DNA from: a virus
DNA: 63,953 nucleotides
IMG/VR virus record: IMGVR_UViG_3300009081_000013
Location: 1-63,953 of that record
Direction: 5' to 3' (one strand)
Part shown: positions 1-7,494 of the stretch, piece by piece
Layout of the letters: each line of letters opens with the position of its first letter
Position numbering within the stretch: the first letter of the stretch is position 1
Program-made: the position numbers and the translations under genes
The notes under the pieces: model-generated
Told to the model about the DNA's origin: nothing
Database searches by the model: none
The model's input: the letters and a program-made list of their open reading frames with translations, nothing else

Positions 1-235
1 ACGCCGCTGACGCTGCCGCTCGTTACGCCGCTGACGCTGCCGCTCGTTACGCCGCTGACGCTGCCGCTCGTTACGCCGCTGACGCTGCCGCTCGTTACGC
101 CGCTGACGCTGCCGCTCGTTACGCCGCCGCCGCTGCCGCTCGTTACGCCGCCGCCGCCGCCGCTCGCTACGCCGCCGCCGCCGCTCGCTACGCCGCCGCC
201 GCTCGCTCCGCCGCCGCCGCTGACGCCGCCGCTGG
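1..235 (+). repeat. 24-bp tandem repeat (AADAAARY codons), start of contig
   Basis: Five exact copies of a 24-bp unit (gccgctgacgctgccgctcg followed by ttac) fill 3-122. Shorter GCC/GCT/CGC-rich degenerate copies follow to about 235. Bases 1-78 repeat 63876-63953 exactly, so the contig ends overlap here and the true unit number in the circular genome cannot be read from this assembly. Confidence 0.95.
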
Positions 236-290
236 GATTGACTTTAAAGCCCTCGCCGCCCGCGCAGTGGAGGTGGTTTGTGAAGGGTAA
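1..290 (+). CDS. Alanine-rich repeat protein, C-terminal part (continues from 63374)
   Basis: This is the end of the gene that starts at 63374. The reading frame begins at base 3 and runs to TAA at 288-290. It encodes five exact AADAAARY units, then degenerate Ala/Arg/Tyr units (AAAAAARY, AAAAARY), and closes with a non-repetitive tail GIDFKALAARAVEVVCEG. In the repeat Asp and Arg alternate every four residues, so i to i+4 salt bridges can form along the whole helix, and a long charged alpha helix is the likely fold. Function unknown. The family, with a short globular N-terminus and an Ala-rich tail, is familiar from phage genomes. The next gene's GTG start at 280 overlaps the last codons. 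Confidence 0.8.
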   Translation, partial: AADAAARYAADAAARYAADAAARYAADAAARYAADAAARYAAAAAARYAAAAAARYAAAAARYAAAARSAAAADAAAGIDFKALAARAVEVVCEG

Positions 291-498
291 AATCACTCAA
301 GGCGGCTGTCTGGTGCTGTGGCGTGGCACCGCCTACGTTCCTCAAATCTGCCCGGAGGCACCAGATTTCTACCCATGCGGCCACTGGTGCCCCCGCTTTG
401 GCGAACCGGACAAAACCTTCGCCGGCGGTCATGTGCTGCGCATTTGTTCCGCCGAGCTTCGCTTTGACGACTTCACCGACGAAAGGGGGAAAGCATGA
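280..498 (+). CDS. Small Cys/His-containing protein, unknown
   Basis: A 72-residue product. I chose the GTG at 280 because GGAGGT lies seven bases upstream, whereas the longer frame from 238 starts inside the repeat gene. The protein has four cysteines plus one histidine (the group ICPEA...CGHWCP around residues 23-36) and an acidic C-terminus, so metal binding is possible but not shown. The stop overlaps the next ATG (ATGA). It is the first of a run of nine very short genes before the helicase. I do not recognise the family. Confidence 0.6.
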   Translation: MKGKITQGGCLVLWRGTAYVPQICPEAPDFYPCGHWCPRFGEPDKTFAGGHVLRICSAELRFDDFTDERGKA

Positions 499-662
499 GT
501 CCTGCGGGCAAAGCAACGGTCGCGCTTCTCTGTCTTAGCGGTCTACTTTTTATGGCGGCGCTGTTCCCTTCGAAGGCCGCCGTTGTCATGCTGGCTTTCC
601 TGGGTGCTGTTGCGGTGCTGGCGCTGTGGTGTGCTCTTTATATTCTTTGCGGGGGAGAATGA
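495..662 (+). CDS. Small two-segment membrane protein
   Basis: A 55-residue protein beginning MSPAGKATVALLCLSG. It has two hydrophobic stretches (about residues 8-24 and 29-51) separated by a short FPSK turn, so it is probably an inner-membrane hairpin. It is translationally coupled to the preceding gene through ATGA, and the next gene starts two bases after its stop. Function unknown; a holin-like role cannot be excluded, but the position in an early-type block argues against it. Confidence 0.6.
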   Translation: MSPAGKATVALLCLSGLLFMAALFPSKAAVVMLAFLGAVAVLALWCALYILCGGE

Positions 663-663
663 C

Positions 664-831
664 ATGCCCGACGTGCGCGTAGAGATCGAGGTCTGGTGTT
701 CCTGCGGTGAAGGACTTTGCGGCCAATCCCGCGGCCGCGCCGGCGGCATCGTCGTCGAGCCGTGCAAGCGGTGCCAACAAGAGGCACACGACGAAGGCTA
801 TGAAGAGGCGATGCGAGCTCAGGAGGTGTAG
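664..831 (+). CDS. Small zinc-ribbon-like protein
   Basis: A 55-residue protein with CSCG...C near residues 12-19 and CKRC at about 34-37, the spacing of a single zinc ribbon, followed by an acidic helix (EAHDEGYEEAMRAQE). GGGGAG precedes the ATG by seven bases. Function unknown. Such mini-ribbons recur throughout this genome. Confidence 0.6.
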   Translation: MPDVRVEIEVWCSCGEGLCGQSRGRAGGIVVEPCKRCQQEAHDEGYEEAMRAQEV

Positions 832-832
832 A

Positions 833-1222
833 GTGAAACAGATCGATGAAGCAACCAAGATCCTCGCCTTGACCGAGTGCCTGCTGATCTGGGATTATAT
901 TGCAAAGCATGGATGCACTAAGACAGAAGCGGTCAAGCGTTTGTACGAGCGGGGTGCGCTTGAAAAGCGACGGTACAACTTTTTGTGCCCCTTTTGTGAT
1001 CGGCTGCGGGAAGGTGACGATTGCAGTCAATGTTTGTGGCCGGGCGCCGGGTACCTGCGTTGCTGTGACGACAGGTCTCCGTTTCTACGCTTCTGTTATT
1101 TTCCTGACGAGCGTAAGAAAGCCGGCCGCGCCATGCTAAAATTCTTGGAGGAAATCGATGTGCGAGCGATGCAAAAAAGTGCCCTACAATTCCCGCCGCC
1201 ACGCGCTCACCGATGCCCCTGA
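833..1222 (+). CDS. Zinc-ribbon protein, paralogue of the N-terminus of the 10646 gene product
   Basis: A 129-residue product from GTG at 833 with AGGAGGT just upstream. An N-terminal helical part (EATKILALTECLLIWDYI) is followed by a CPFC...C..C ribbon (CPFCDRLREGDDCSQC). The order YNFLCPFC, GDDCSQCLWPGAG, then CC and a C-terminal helix matches YENSCPLC, GDRECIRCPWPGRG and the following helix in the product of 10646-11704, so the two are internal paralogues. Its last 65 bases overlap the next gene. Nucleic-acid or protein binding is plausible; the role is unknown. Confidence 0.65.
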   Translation: MKQIDEATKILALTECLLIWDYIAKHGCTKTEAVKRLYERGALEKRRYNFLCPFCDRLREGDDCSQCLWPGAGYLRCCDDRSPFLRFCYFPDERKKAGRAMLKFLEEIDVRAMQKSALQFPPPRAHRCP

Positions 1223-1385
1223 GCGACACGGTACACCCTATCGCTGCAAAGAATGTGGTTATTGGCACGTCGGCCATGCCTGGGCGAAGAAAAGCGCGTT
1301 GGCGGTGAAGGTGAAAAACAGGCGCCGCGGCACACGGGCGTTGTTCCGGCTGATTGATCAGTTGTGTGGGAGTGAGTGCGCTTGA
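1158..1385 (+). CDS. Small zinc-finger protein
   Basis: A 75-residue protein with CERC at residues 2-5 and CKEC-GYWHVGH at about 30-40, then a basic region (KVKNRRRGTR). Two CxxC pairs 28 residues apart fit one zinc site, and the basic tail suggests nucleic-acid contact. It starts inside the preceding gene (65-bp overlap) behind TTGGAGG. Confidence 0.6.
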   Translation: MCERCKKVPYNSRRHALTDAPERHGTPYRCKECGYWHVGHAWAKKSALAVKVKNRRRGTRALFRLIDQLCGSECA

Positions 1386-1396
1386 AGGAGAAAAAG

Positions 1397-1690
1397 ATGA
1401 GTAAAAAGCAAATTGTTTTTCTGGCGGTGGCCTGTTGGCTGTGGTGTGGGCTCTATGGCCACGCGCTTACGCAAGGGTTTTTCTTCGGTAGGTTTAAATC
1501 CCAAGAATGTAGAGCCGACCAGCATGCAGCGATCCCCAAGTGGATTTCGTACACCGGGGTAGAGGTTGCTTCCGCGGTGGCTGGGCCAATCAATCTGGCC
1601 GCCACCGCGCTGTTCCTTGGAAACGACAAGCGCAGATGGGCGTACGGGACGCGCTGGTGTTATTGGGACCGTCTGGACGAATGTGAATAG
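1397..1690 (+). CDS. Membrane-anchored hypothetical protein
   Basis: A 97-residue protein, start ATG at 1397 after GAAGGAG. Residues 5-24 (QIVFLAVACWLWCGLYGHAL) form a signal anchor or signal peptide, and a second weaker hydrophobic stretch lies at about 55-72. The C-terminal part has three cysteines and several tryptophans (YGTRWCYWDRLDEC). Function unknown. Confidence 0.6.
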   Translation: MSKKQIVFLAVACWLWCGLYGHALTQGFFFGRFKSQECRADQHAAIPKWISYTGVEVASAVAGPINLAATALFLGNDKRRWAYGTRWCYWDRLDECE

Positions 1691-1698
1691 GGGGGCGC

Positions 1699-1863
1699 AT
1701 GACAATCTACATCCTGGGTTTGCTGTTCACCCTCGGCCTCGTCATCGGTGAAGATGCTGAGTACGACTGGATAGGAAAATGCATCTTGGTTGGCCTGCTG
1801 CTCTGCTGGCCGGTGTTGTTGGGGTTTATGGCGTACGGGTTGTTTGTGAAGGCGGGGCGATGA
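1699..1863 (+). CDS. Small two-segment membrane protein
   Basis: A 54-residue protein, MTIYILGLLFTLGLVIG, an acidic loop EDAEYD, then a second hydrophobic helix ending FVKAGR. Probably two transmembrane helices with the short basic end inside. The TGA overlaps the next ATG. Function unknown. Confidence 0.6.
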   Translation: MTIYILGLLFTLGLVIGEDAEYDWIGKCILVGLLLCWPVLLGFMAYGLFVKAGR

Positions 1864-1982
1864 TTACTCTTTTGGCTCTTTGGATCTGTGCGGCGTATAA
1901 GACGGACCCGAGCGACGCTTTTCTGGTTACGATGCTGCTCGACATGCTCCTGTTCGCGTTTTTAGCAGCGGTGTTATGCTAA
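1860..1982 (+). CDS. Small membrane protein
   Basis: A 40-residue protein (MITLLALWICAAYK...) with two hydrophobic stretches around a KTDPSD turn. It overlaps the genes on both sides (ATGA upstream, seven bases into the helicase gene downstream), which argues for real translational coupling in spite of its size. Confidence 0.5.
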   Translation: MITLLALWICAAYKTDPSDAFLVTMLLDMLLFAFLAAVLC

Positions 1983-3517
1983 CCTTCGACAGACGCTACA
2001 AGCTGTTCATCTGGAAAGGTGGCCCGCCGCCCATCGAGCTGGACTTCTCCCCGTCGTCCGGCCACTGGTACACCGCCTCACCCTACATTGCGTATCTGCT
2101 GCGCGACCACGCCGACAGCGAAGCCGCCGGCGCGCTGGCGCCTGTGATACGGCGTGTCGAGCGCAGCTCCGCGGCCGAGCCGGTCCTGCCCCCGACCAAT
2201 GGATTGTATGACTACCAGGCCGCCGGGGTGGAGCATTTGGTCGATCAGTTCCGCACCGGCCGCCGGCACCTGCTGCTGGCCGACGACCCGGGCGTGGGCA
2301 AAAGCGCGCAATCGCTCGTCACGGCCAAAGAGCTGGGAGCCGCAAGGCTCCTCATCGTCTGCCCGGCGGGCCTGCGGTTAAACTGGCTGCGCGAGGTGAA
2401 CACCTGGCACGGCGGGCCGGCGATGCCCCTGCTCGAAGGCAAGACAACGGTGTCGCCTAAAGGCTCCATAATCACCTCTTACAACCTGGTGGAAAAAGCC
2501 ATCGGCCGGGCGTATGATTTTCTCATTGTTGATGAGTGCCACGCTCTGAGGGAAGACTCCACCGCCCGCACCAAGGCTATACTTGGTGACGCCACGCGCG
2601 GCTGGCGCGGCCTGGTGGACACGTTGCCCACGCTGTTTCTCTCCGGCACGCCCATACCCAACGGCCGGCCGTCGGAGTTGTGGCCCATCCTCTACCGCTG
2701 CGCCACCGACGCCATCGGCTACCTCAAGTACTCGGCGTTCTGTGCTCGGTATTGCCTCATGGCGCCGGACGGCCGGGGCGGGTTCATGGTTCGGGGCGCC
2801 AAACGCCAGGACGAGCTGTACGCCCGGCTGCGCGGCTCTGGTTTCATGACGCGCCGCCTCAAGGCCGACGTGCTCCACGAGCTGCCGCCCAAGCGCTACA
2901 AAATGGTCGTCTTCCCCGCCGACGGCACCATGAGGAAAATCCTGAACAAAGAGAGCGCGTTTTCGGCAGCGGAGATTTTGACCCACGGCGTTCCGGTGGG
3001 CTCGCCGCTGCCGGAGATTTGGCGTGAGATGGGCTTGGCCAAAGTCTCGGCTGCGGTGGAGTATATAAAGGATCTGCTCGCCGCCGAAGACAAAGCGGTC
3101 GTGTTTGCTCATCACGTCGAAGTGGTGGCGCTGCTGGTGGATGCTTTGAAAGAATACGGTGCGCGATCGATCACAGGATCTACGTTGCCGGCGACGCGCC
3201 AGGCGGCTGTCGATGCGTTCCAGGGTGATGCTTCATGTCGCGTCCTGGTGTGCAACATCGTAGCCGGTGGAACAGGGACGACGCTCACAGCAGGACACGA
3301 TGTGGTGTTCGTTGAGTCCTCCTGGGTGCCGGGAGAAAACGAACAAGCAGAAGATCGGGAGCACAGGATTGGGCAAAAGTTCGCGGTGATCGTTCACCAA
3401 TTGGTGGTGGAAGGATCGCTGGATGCAAAAATCTTGGGGTCCGCAGCACACAAACGACGGGATGTCGGTGGTGTGCTGGATGGCTCAGCACGGGTGCCAG
3501 ACGGGCCAAGGGGGTGA
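1976..3517 (+). CDS. SNF2-like DEAD/DEAH helicase
   Basis: A 513-residue superfamily 2 ATPase of the SNF2 type common in phage replication modules. Visible in order: a Q-like motif GLYDYQAAGVEHL (about 76-88), Walker A DDPGVGKS (103-110), DECH box (about 185), motif III SGTPIPN (about 222), and in the second RecA domain motif V-like GGTGTTLTAG and motif VI EDREHRIGQ (about 458-466). All ATPase motifs look intact. The length matches phage SNF2 proteins, which lack the accessory domains of chromatin remodellers. Expected role: ATP-driven DNA translocation or branch remodelling during replication or recombination. It is followed closely by small genes and the nuclease/polymerase block. Confidence 0.9.
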   Translation: MLTFDRRYKLFIWKGGPPPIELDFSPSSGHWYTASPYIAYLLRDHADSEAAGALAPVIRRVERSSAAEPVLPPTNGLYDYQAAGVEHLVDQFRTGRRHLLLADDPGVGKSAQSLVTAKELGAARLLIVCPAGLRLNWLREVNTWHGGPAMPLLEGKTTVSPKGSIITSYNLVEKAIGRAYDFLIVDECHALREDSTARTKAILGDATRGWRGLVDTLPTLFLSGTPIPNGRPSELWPILYRCATDAIGYLKYSAFCARYCLMAPDGRGGFMVRGAKRQDELYARLRGSGFMTRRLKADVLHELPPKRYKMVVFPADGTMRKILNKESAFSAAEILTHGVPVGSPLPEIWREMGLAKVSAAVEYIKDLLAAEDKAVVFAHHVEVVALLVDALKEYGARSITGSTLPATRQAAVDAFQGDASCRVLVCNIVAGGTGTTLTAGHDVVFVESSWVPGENEQAEDREHRIGQKFAVIVHQLVVEGSLDAKILGSAAHKRRDVGGVLDGSARVPDGPRG

Positions 3518-3519
3518 AC

Positions 3520-3687
3520 GTGGGCAAGCTATCTGATGTAGAATTGGCGCGACTGCTTTCTAACTCACTCAGTGGACAGTGTTCCGAATGGCCTCAACTC
3601 AAGCCTCTTTTATGTCGATTGGCGGACAAGGTTGAAGACTTGGAGCGTCGTATGGAACGCGCCCGTATCGAGCTCACTATTTGGTAA
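3520..3687 (+). CDS. Small coiled-coil protein, unknown
   Basis: A 55-residue protein from GTG at 3520, two bases after the helicase stop. The second half (LADKVEDLERRMERARIEL) has heptad-like leucine spacing and should form a short coiled coil. No family recognised. Confidence 0.5.
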   Translation: MGKLSDVELARLLSNSLSGQCSEWPQLKPLLCRLADKVEDLERRMERARIELTIW

Positions 3688-3702
3688 CGACCAGGAGAAC
3701 AC

Positions 3703-3954
3703 ATGCTCGAAATCCGCATAGATATAGTGCCCTTCGGCCAGGAAAGCATGCGCCGTCCGCTGGAGCAGCTTTACATCATCAACACAGCCGATCACCCGCG
3801 CCGGCCGGAATATGGGAATTACGACGTAAAGGCGGTGAAACATAGCGCGGACGGTATTGAGGTACGGTTTGTCGGGAAGATCAAAGGCCATCCCCGCGAC
3901 AGAGGCTATTGGCCGCTTATCAGAAAAGCAATAAAAGCACTTGACAGCGAGTAA
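3703..3954 (+). CDS. Hypothetical protein
   Basis: An 83-residue protein with an AGGAGAACAC ribosome site. It looks like a mixed alpha/beta domain (EIRIDIVPFGQ..., VRFVGKIKGH) with no recognisable catalytic motif. Its last codons overlap the promoter at 3941-3969. Confidence 0.6.
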   Translation: MLEIRIDIVPFGQESMRRPLEQLYIINTADHPRRPEYGNYDVKAVKHSADGIEVRFVGKIKGHPRDRGYWPLIRKAIKALDSE

Positions 3955-3969
3955 ACGGGAACTCATAAG
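3941..3969 (+). promoter_or_regulatory. Promoter of the shared-spacer family, copy 1
   Basis: TTGACA (3941-3946), 17 bp, CATAAG (3964-3969). The spacer contains AACGGGAACT, and the sequence aligns with the copies at 9675 and 62675 at the same spacing. It would drive the replication genes from 3992 onward. Confidence 0.7.
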
Positions 3970-3991
3970 AGGAGAAAAAGGAGGTGCTGCG

Positions 3992-4183
3992 GTGAAGGTA
4001 ATCGGTAAAAGCAATTTTGATCTTGAAACAGTGAGTGACTTTCTCGTGTGTGATAGCGCGACCAAATATTATGCGAAGCGCATCGCAGCGTTTCTTAACG
4101 CACAAGAAGCCGGCGGTGATTACAGCCAGACCTATTATGTCGCTGTGGAAGACGGCTATGAGTTATACCGATGGGAACCGTAA
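3992..4183 (+). CDS. Hypothetical protein
   Basis: A 63-residue product. I chose GTG at 3992, which has AAGGAGG upstream and lies downstream of the promoter at 3941, over the longer frame that begins inside the promoter. The protein is rich in aromatic residues and ends YYVAVEDGYELYRWEP. First gene after promoter copy 1; function unknown. Confidence 0.55.
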   Translation: MKVIGKSNFDLETVSDFLVCDSATKYYAKRIAAFLNAQEAGGDYSQTYYVAVEDGYELYRWEP

Positions 4184-4201
4184 ATAGAAAAGGAGAAAAA
4201 G

Positions 4202-4849
4202 TTGAACAACCTGATTGAAAGATTTATTGCGGCAATGGAGAAAATTGCGGACGCCCTGTCCACCCCGGCGTTTCCGACCAAGCCCTGTGCGTGTGAGCAG
4301 GCCGCGCCCACAAAGGTCGCTGCGCCAGCGGTTGCCCCGGCAGCGCTCGTCCACGTCGGCCCCGAGCACATCGATGTCGGCTACAAAGGCATCACCGACT
4401 ACGAGGCGCTCAAGAAACTCTGCGCCGAGCGGGGGATCGCCGTGCCTCCTCGTACCAAAGGCCCGACTTTGGTGAAGAACCTGAAGACCTGGGATGCTGT
4501 GCAGATTGTGAACAAGCCCGCGGCGGCGCCCGGCGAAGTCTCTTCTTTTGGTGCCAATCCTCCGGTGGTTCAAGCGCCCGCGCCCGTCTCAGCGCCAGAA
4601 CCTGTGCCGGCGCCAGAAGCTGACCCCTTCGTCGAAAACACCCCCGAGCCGCCGGCCGCCCGCACGTTCGAAGAAACCCTCGTCGTGCTCCAAGCGCTGA
4701 TGAAGGTGAGGGGCAACGCCTACGTGTCGGCCATGATCAAAAAGCACACAGGCTTTGGTGCGTACAAGGACGTAAAGAAGCTGGAAAAGCCAGCGCAAGA
4801 CACGGCCCTCACCGCGCTCTACAACGAAGCTATCCAGGAGCAGAACTGA
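4202..4849 (+). CDS. Modular Ala/Pro-linker protein with SAP-like motif
   Basis: A 215-residue product from TTG at 4202 behind AGGAGAAAAA. An N-terminal helix (residues 1-25) is followed by an Ala/Pro linker, a short helical motif (DYEALKKLCAERGI...TKGPTLVKNL, about 62-95) resembling SAP/HeH DNA-binding motifs, a second Pro/Ala linker (about 105-150), and a helical C-terminal domain (residues 155-215). The arrangement suggests a DNA-associated adaptor for the recombination proteins encoded immediately downstream (the next gene starts on the A of its TGA). The SAP assignment is by eye and tentative. Confidence 0.6.
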   Translation: MNNLIERFIAAMEKIADALSTPAFPTKPCACEQAAPTKVAAPAVAPAALVHVGPEHIDVGYKGITDYEALKKLCAERGIAVPPRTKGPTLVKNLKTWDAVQIVNKPAAAPGEVSSFGANPPVVQAPAPVSAPEPVPAPEADPFVENTPEPPAARTFEETLVVLQALMKVRGNAYVSAMIKKHTGFGAYKDVKKLEKPAQDTALTALYNEAIQEQN

Positions 4850-6135
4850 TGGGTCAACATGCAGAGCGCGGTCTTCAGCCAAGTTCGTTCAAACGGACGT
4901 TGCATTGCCCAGGCTGGGCGAACTTGGTGGAAGACGTTCCTCGCAAAGAGCCGTCAAAGTGGGCGGCCGAAGGCTCCGTGGCGCATGAACTTAACGACCT
5001 GTGCCTCAAGCAAAACAAGTCCGCTTTCGACTTCATCGGCAAAGTAGGCTGGCATGTGGGCGGCAAAACCGGGATCGACACTTCCTCTGGTAAAACTGGC
5101 AAGCATCTCCTCTTCACCATCGATGAGGCCATGGCCGAAGCGTGTCAAATCTACATTGACTTCGTCCGTGGCCTGCGCGATCGCCTGGTCGGCTGCATCT
5201 TTGAAACGGAAAAGAAGCTGGATCTGTCCTGGATCGTGCCCGGTATGTTTGGCACCGGCGACTTTACAGCTATTGAGCCCCTCACCACCATCTACGTCGT
5301 TGACTACAAGCACGGCGCCGGCGTCCCGGTGGACATAGGCGCCACCGTTGGCGACAATGAGCAGACCACTATTTATGCGCTCGGCACCCTCGGCAAAGAC
5401 AATCCCCACGGCGTCTCGCATGTTGAGGCGACGATTGTGCAGCCGCGTGCGTCTTACGCCGGCGGAGTGATTCGTTCGGTGTCTTATCGGGTCAAGGATC
5501 TCTACGCCTGGGCGTTTGACGTGATGAAACCTGCCGCCGAAGCGTCCAAGCGACCCGACGCACCGCTCGCCTCCGGCCCATGGTGTCACTGGTGTCCCGG
5601 GGCTGAGACAATCATGGCCGACGGGCGCGTGCTGTGCCCCGAGATCAGGAAACAAGCGCTGGAGAAAGTTGAGATCATGTTCCCCGAGGTGGTCACAGTT
5701 GATGAGATAAAAGCCAGAGCCGCGCAGCTACCTGGGGAGAGCTTGGACTACATCCTCGAGCGCATGGATATTCTCAAACTCATGTACGAAGCGGCACAAG
5801 CTGAAGCATTCTCCCGGCTGCGCAGCGGAGCGGCCAACGCGCCAACGAAGTTTAAATTGGTCCAGGGGCGGCAGGGCAACCGCGCCTGGGCAGACGATGG
5901 TGCGGCAACAAACGCCCTTTGCATAGTGATAGACGACAACGATTTGTTCGAACGCAAACTGCGCAGTCCCACCAGAATCGAAGCTGCGCTAAAGAAAGGA
6001 GGGCTCAAACCCGCAGAGGTGTCGGCAGTGATCGCACCTTTGCTCGCCGAACGCAGAGCAGGCGCTCCCACCTTGGCCAAGATCGATGACCCCCGGCCAG
6101 CCCTGCCGCCTTCGGCGGAACAAATGTTCGACTGA
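4849..6135 (+). CDS. DUF2800-type PD-(D/E)XK exonuclease
   Basis: A 428-residue protein resembling the phage DUF2800 family, RecB-like nucleases that occur beside DUF2815 and a family A polymerase. The opening SSFKRTLHCPGW and EGSVAHELNDLCL, then GTGDFTA (about 135) and VVDYKHG (about 149-155), provide the D...(D/E)xK core. WCHWCPGAE near 245 with further cysteines may bind an iron-sulfur cluster, as in some RecB-type nucleases. Expected role: resection of DNA ends for phage recombination, working with the protein from 6306. Confidence 0.8.
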   Translation: MGQHAERGLQPSSFKRTLHCPGWANLVEDVPRKEPSKWAAEGSVAHELNDLCLKQNKSAFDFIGKVGWHVGGKTGIDTSSGKTGKHLLFTIDEAMAEACQIYIDFVRGLRDRLVGCIFETEKKLDLSWIVPGMFGTGDFTAIEPLTTIYVVDYKHGAGVPVDIGATVGDNEQTTIYALGTLGKDNPHGVSHVEATIVQPRASYAGGVIRSVSYRVKDLYAWAFDVMKPAAEASKRPDAPLASGPWCHWCPGAETIMADGRVLCPEIRKQALEKVEIMFPEVVTVDEIKARAAQLPGESLDYILERMDILKLMYEAAQAEAFSRLRSGAANAPTKFKLVQGRQGNRAWADDGAATNALCIVIDDNDLFERKLRSPTRIEAALKKGGLKPAEVSAVIAPLLAERRAGAPTLAKIDDPRPALPPSAEQMFD

Positions 6136-6152
6136 CGAAGAACGAGATTACG

Positions 6153-6265
6153 CTCTGGCGCTATGCCGAATCTGTAACAACCCGAAAAAGGACCGGCAGT
6201 GGGTCGCATGATGGGCGCGAAGTTAAACTTAATGTCGCAGTTGCAGATTCCGCATAGCGCCAGAG
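6153..6265. repeat. 22-bp near-perfect inverted repeat (113-bp element)
   Basis: Left arm 6153-6174 begins CTCTGGCGCTATGCC. Right arm 6244-6265 is its reverse complement with one mismatch (C/G at arm position 15). The arms flank 69 bp. The element fills the gap between the nuclease and DUF2815 genes, so transcripts would form a long stem. It could be a structured operon RNA, a processing site or a remnant of a small inverted-repeat element; no open frame is convincing inside. Confidence 0.85.
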
Positions 6266-6305
6266 ACGCACATGCACACATCAGAAACGGAGAAAAAGCA
6301 GAAAC

Positions 6306-6938
6306 ATGGCAAACAACGTATCTAAACCGGCCAGAACCAGCCCGCCCGTGCGGGTGTCCTACACTCAATCCCTTTTCACCCCCAAGGCGTTCCAGGCGGG
6401 CCAAGACCCCAAGTACTCGGTGACGATCATGATCGATAAAACCAATGCCGAGCAAATGGCCTTTATGAAAGCGATCCACGCAGATGCGCAGGCGGCCCTG
6501 GCCGAAGCCTGGCCGGATCAGGCCAAGCGCCCGCGTATTGCGCTGGTGGGTGAAACAAAATCCCTCATCAAAGATGGTGACAAAACGATGGGCAACGACG
6601 GCGTGCCGCTGGTTGAGAAGAACCCCGAGTATGCGGGGCACTACCTCATCCGCGTCTCGGCCAAGCAAAAGCCCGTCGTCGTCGATCGCAATCGCCAGGA
6701 GATCATCGACCCCGCCGTGGTGTACGGCGGCTGTGTCTGCAAGGTGAACATCAACGTCTACAGCTTTGACACCCCGGCCAACAAAGGCGTCACCGCGGGC
6801 ATCAATGGTGTCCAATTCTGGGCGGACGGAGAACGGCTCGGCGGCGGGCGCCCGGCGCTCGAATCTATGTTCGACGCAGCCGGCCCCGCGCCGGTGGATG
6901 ACCCCTTCGTTGGCGTCACCAAAGATATCCCCTTCTAA
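6306..6938 (+). CDS. DUF2815-type probable ssDNA-binding protein
   Basis: A 210-residue protein matching the pattern of phage DUF2815 proteins: an N-terminal RVSYTQSLFTPKAFQ segment, PKYSVTIMIDK, a central GHYLIRVSAKQKP strand, and NVYSFDTPANKGVTAGINGVQ typical of the family's OB-like fold. It ends with the acidic tail DDPFVGVTKDIPF expected of single-strand-binding proteins that recruit partners. It lies between the nuclease and the polymerase and is followed by a good terminator. Confidence 0.8.
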   Translation: MANNVSKPARTSPPVRVSYTQSLFTPKAFQAGQDPKYSVTIMIDKTNAEQMAFMKAIHADAQAALAEAWPDQAKRPRIALVGETKSLIKDGDKTMGNDGVPLVEKNPEYAGHYLIRVSAKQKPVVVDRNRQEIIDPAVVYGGCVCKVNINVYSFDTPANKGVTAGINGVQFWADGERLGGGRPALESMFDAAGPAPVDDPFVGVTKDIPF

Positions 6939-6945
6939 CTCACAG

Positions 6946-6977
6946 GCGACGCGGTGTAAAAGCCGCGTCGCTTTTTT
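6946..6977 (+). terminator. Rho-independent terminator
   Basis: A perfect 9-bp stem GCGACGCGG / CCGCGTCGC (6946-6954 and 6963-6971) with an 8-base loop, followed directly by six T. It is placed just after the DUF2815 stop. Confidence 0.9.
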
Positions 6978-6988
6978 CTGGAGGCCCC

Positions 6989-7147
6989 GTGGATAAAACC
7001 CAAACACCGATCACAATATCCCTCGCCGAATACGAAGAACTTCTCGCCGCGCAAGAAAAGCTGAACACGCTCGAAGCCTTTGGCGTGGATAGCTGGGACG
7101 GCTACGCTGCGGCTATGGAAGCGATGGAGGAAGAAGACGGTTCTTAA
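6989..7147 (+). CDS. Small acidic helical protein
   Basis: A 52-residue product from GTG at 6989 with GGAGG upstream. It has the pattern ITISLAEYEELLAAQEKLNTLEAFGVDSW, a short strand followed by an amphipathic helix, common in small phage proteins of unknown function, then an acidic tail (MEAMEEEDGS). Confidence 0.6.
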   Translation: MDKTQTPITISLAEYEELLAAQEKLNTLEAFGVDSWDGYAAAMEAMEEEDGS

Positions 7148-7166
7148 CGATAGGGAGAACGTGGCT

Positions 7167-7451
7167 ATGTTGAAATCACCTGATAGTGGATGTCCTAAAG
7201 AGTGCCCTTGGTTTGTTGGAACTCACAACTGCCGAGAATGCGATGGTACTGAACGATTCGTGCGGTGGTTCATGTATGGGGCGCCGAGCAGGGCAATGTC
7301 CCAAGAAGAAAGAGCGTTTTTGGTCGAAGACGCCGATCATTGCGGAGAAGGGTTTTACCAGAGTGCCGAACTCGAAATGATGAGCGATAAAGATCTGGCG
7401 TCGGCAGCGTTGAACGCTTGGGGCATGTACGTCAAATCGAATTGTATTTAG
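7167..7451 (+). CDS. Small Cys-containing protein, unknown
   Basis: A 94-residue protein. Cysteines in CPKECPW and HNCREC (residues 9-26) suggest a metal site near the N-terminus; the rest is helical. ATG at 7167 is preferred over GTG at 7161 because the AGGGAG site is too close to the latter. No family recognised. Confidence 0.55.
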   Translation: MLKSPDSGCPKECPWFVGTHNCRECDGTERFVRWFMYGAPSRAMSQEERAFLVEDADHCGEGFYQSAELEMMSDKDLASAALNAWGMYVKSNCI

Positions 7452-7494
7452 GCCCGCAACGACCCGCTTTACGATCCTCCAAGGAGAACGATGA

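Noticed and set aside
1-235. CRISPR-like array
   Set aside because: Units are contiguous, in frame and without unique spacers; it is a coding tandem repeat.
5748-7007. 419-codon open frame on the minus strand
   Set aside because: Antisense to the DUF2800 and DUF2815 genes, which have clear family motifs, and it would cross the terminator at 6946-6977.
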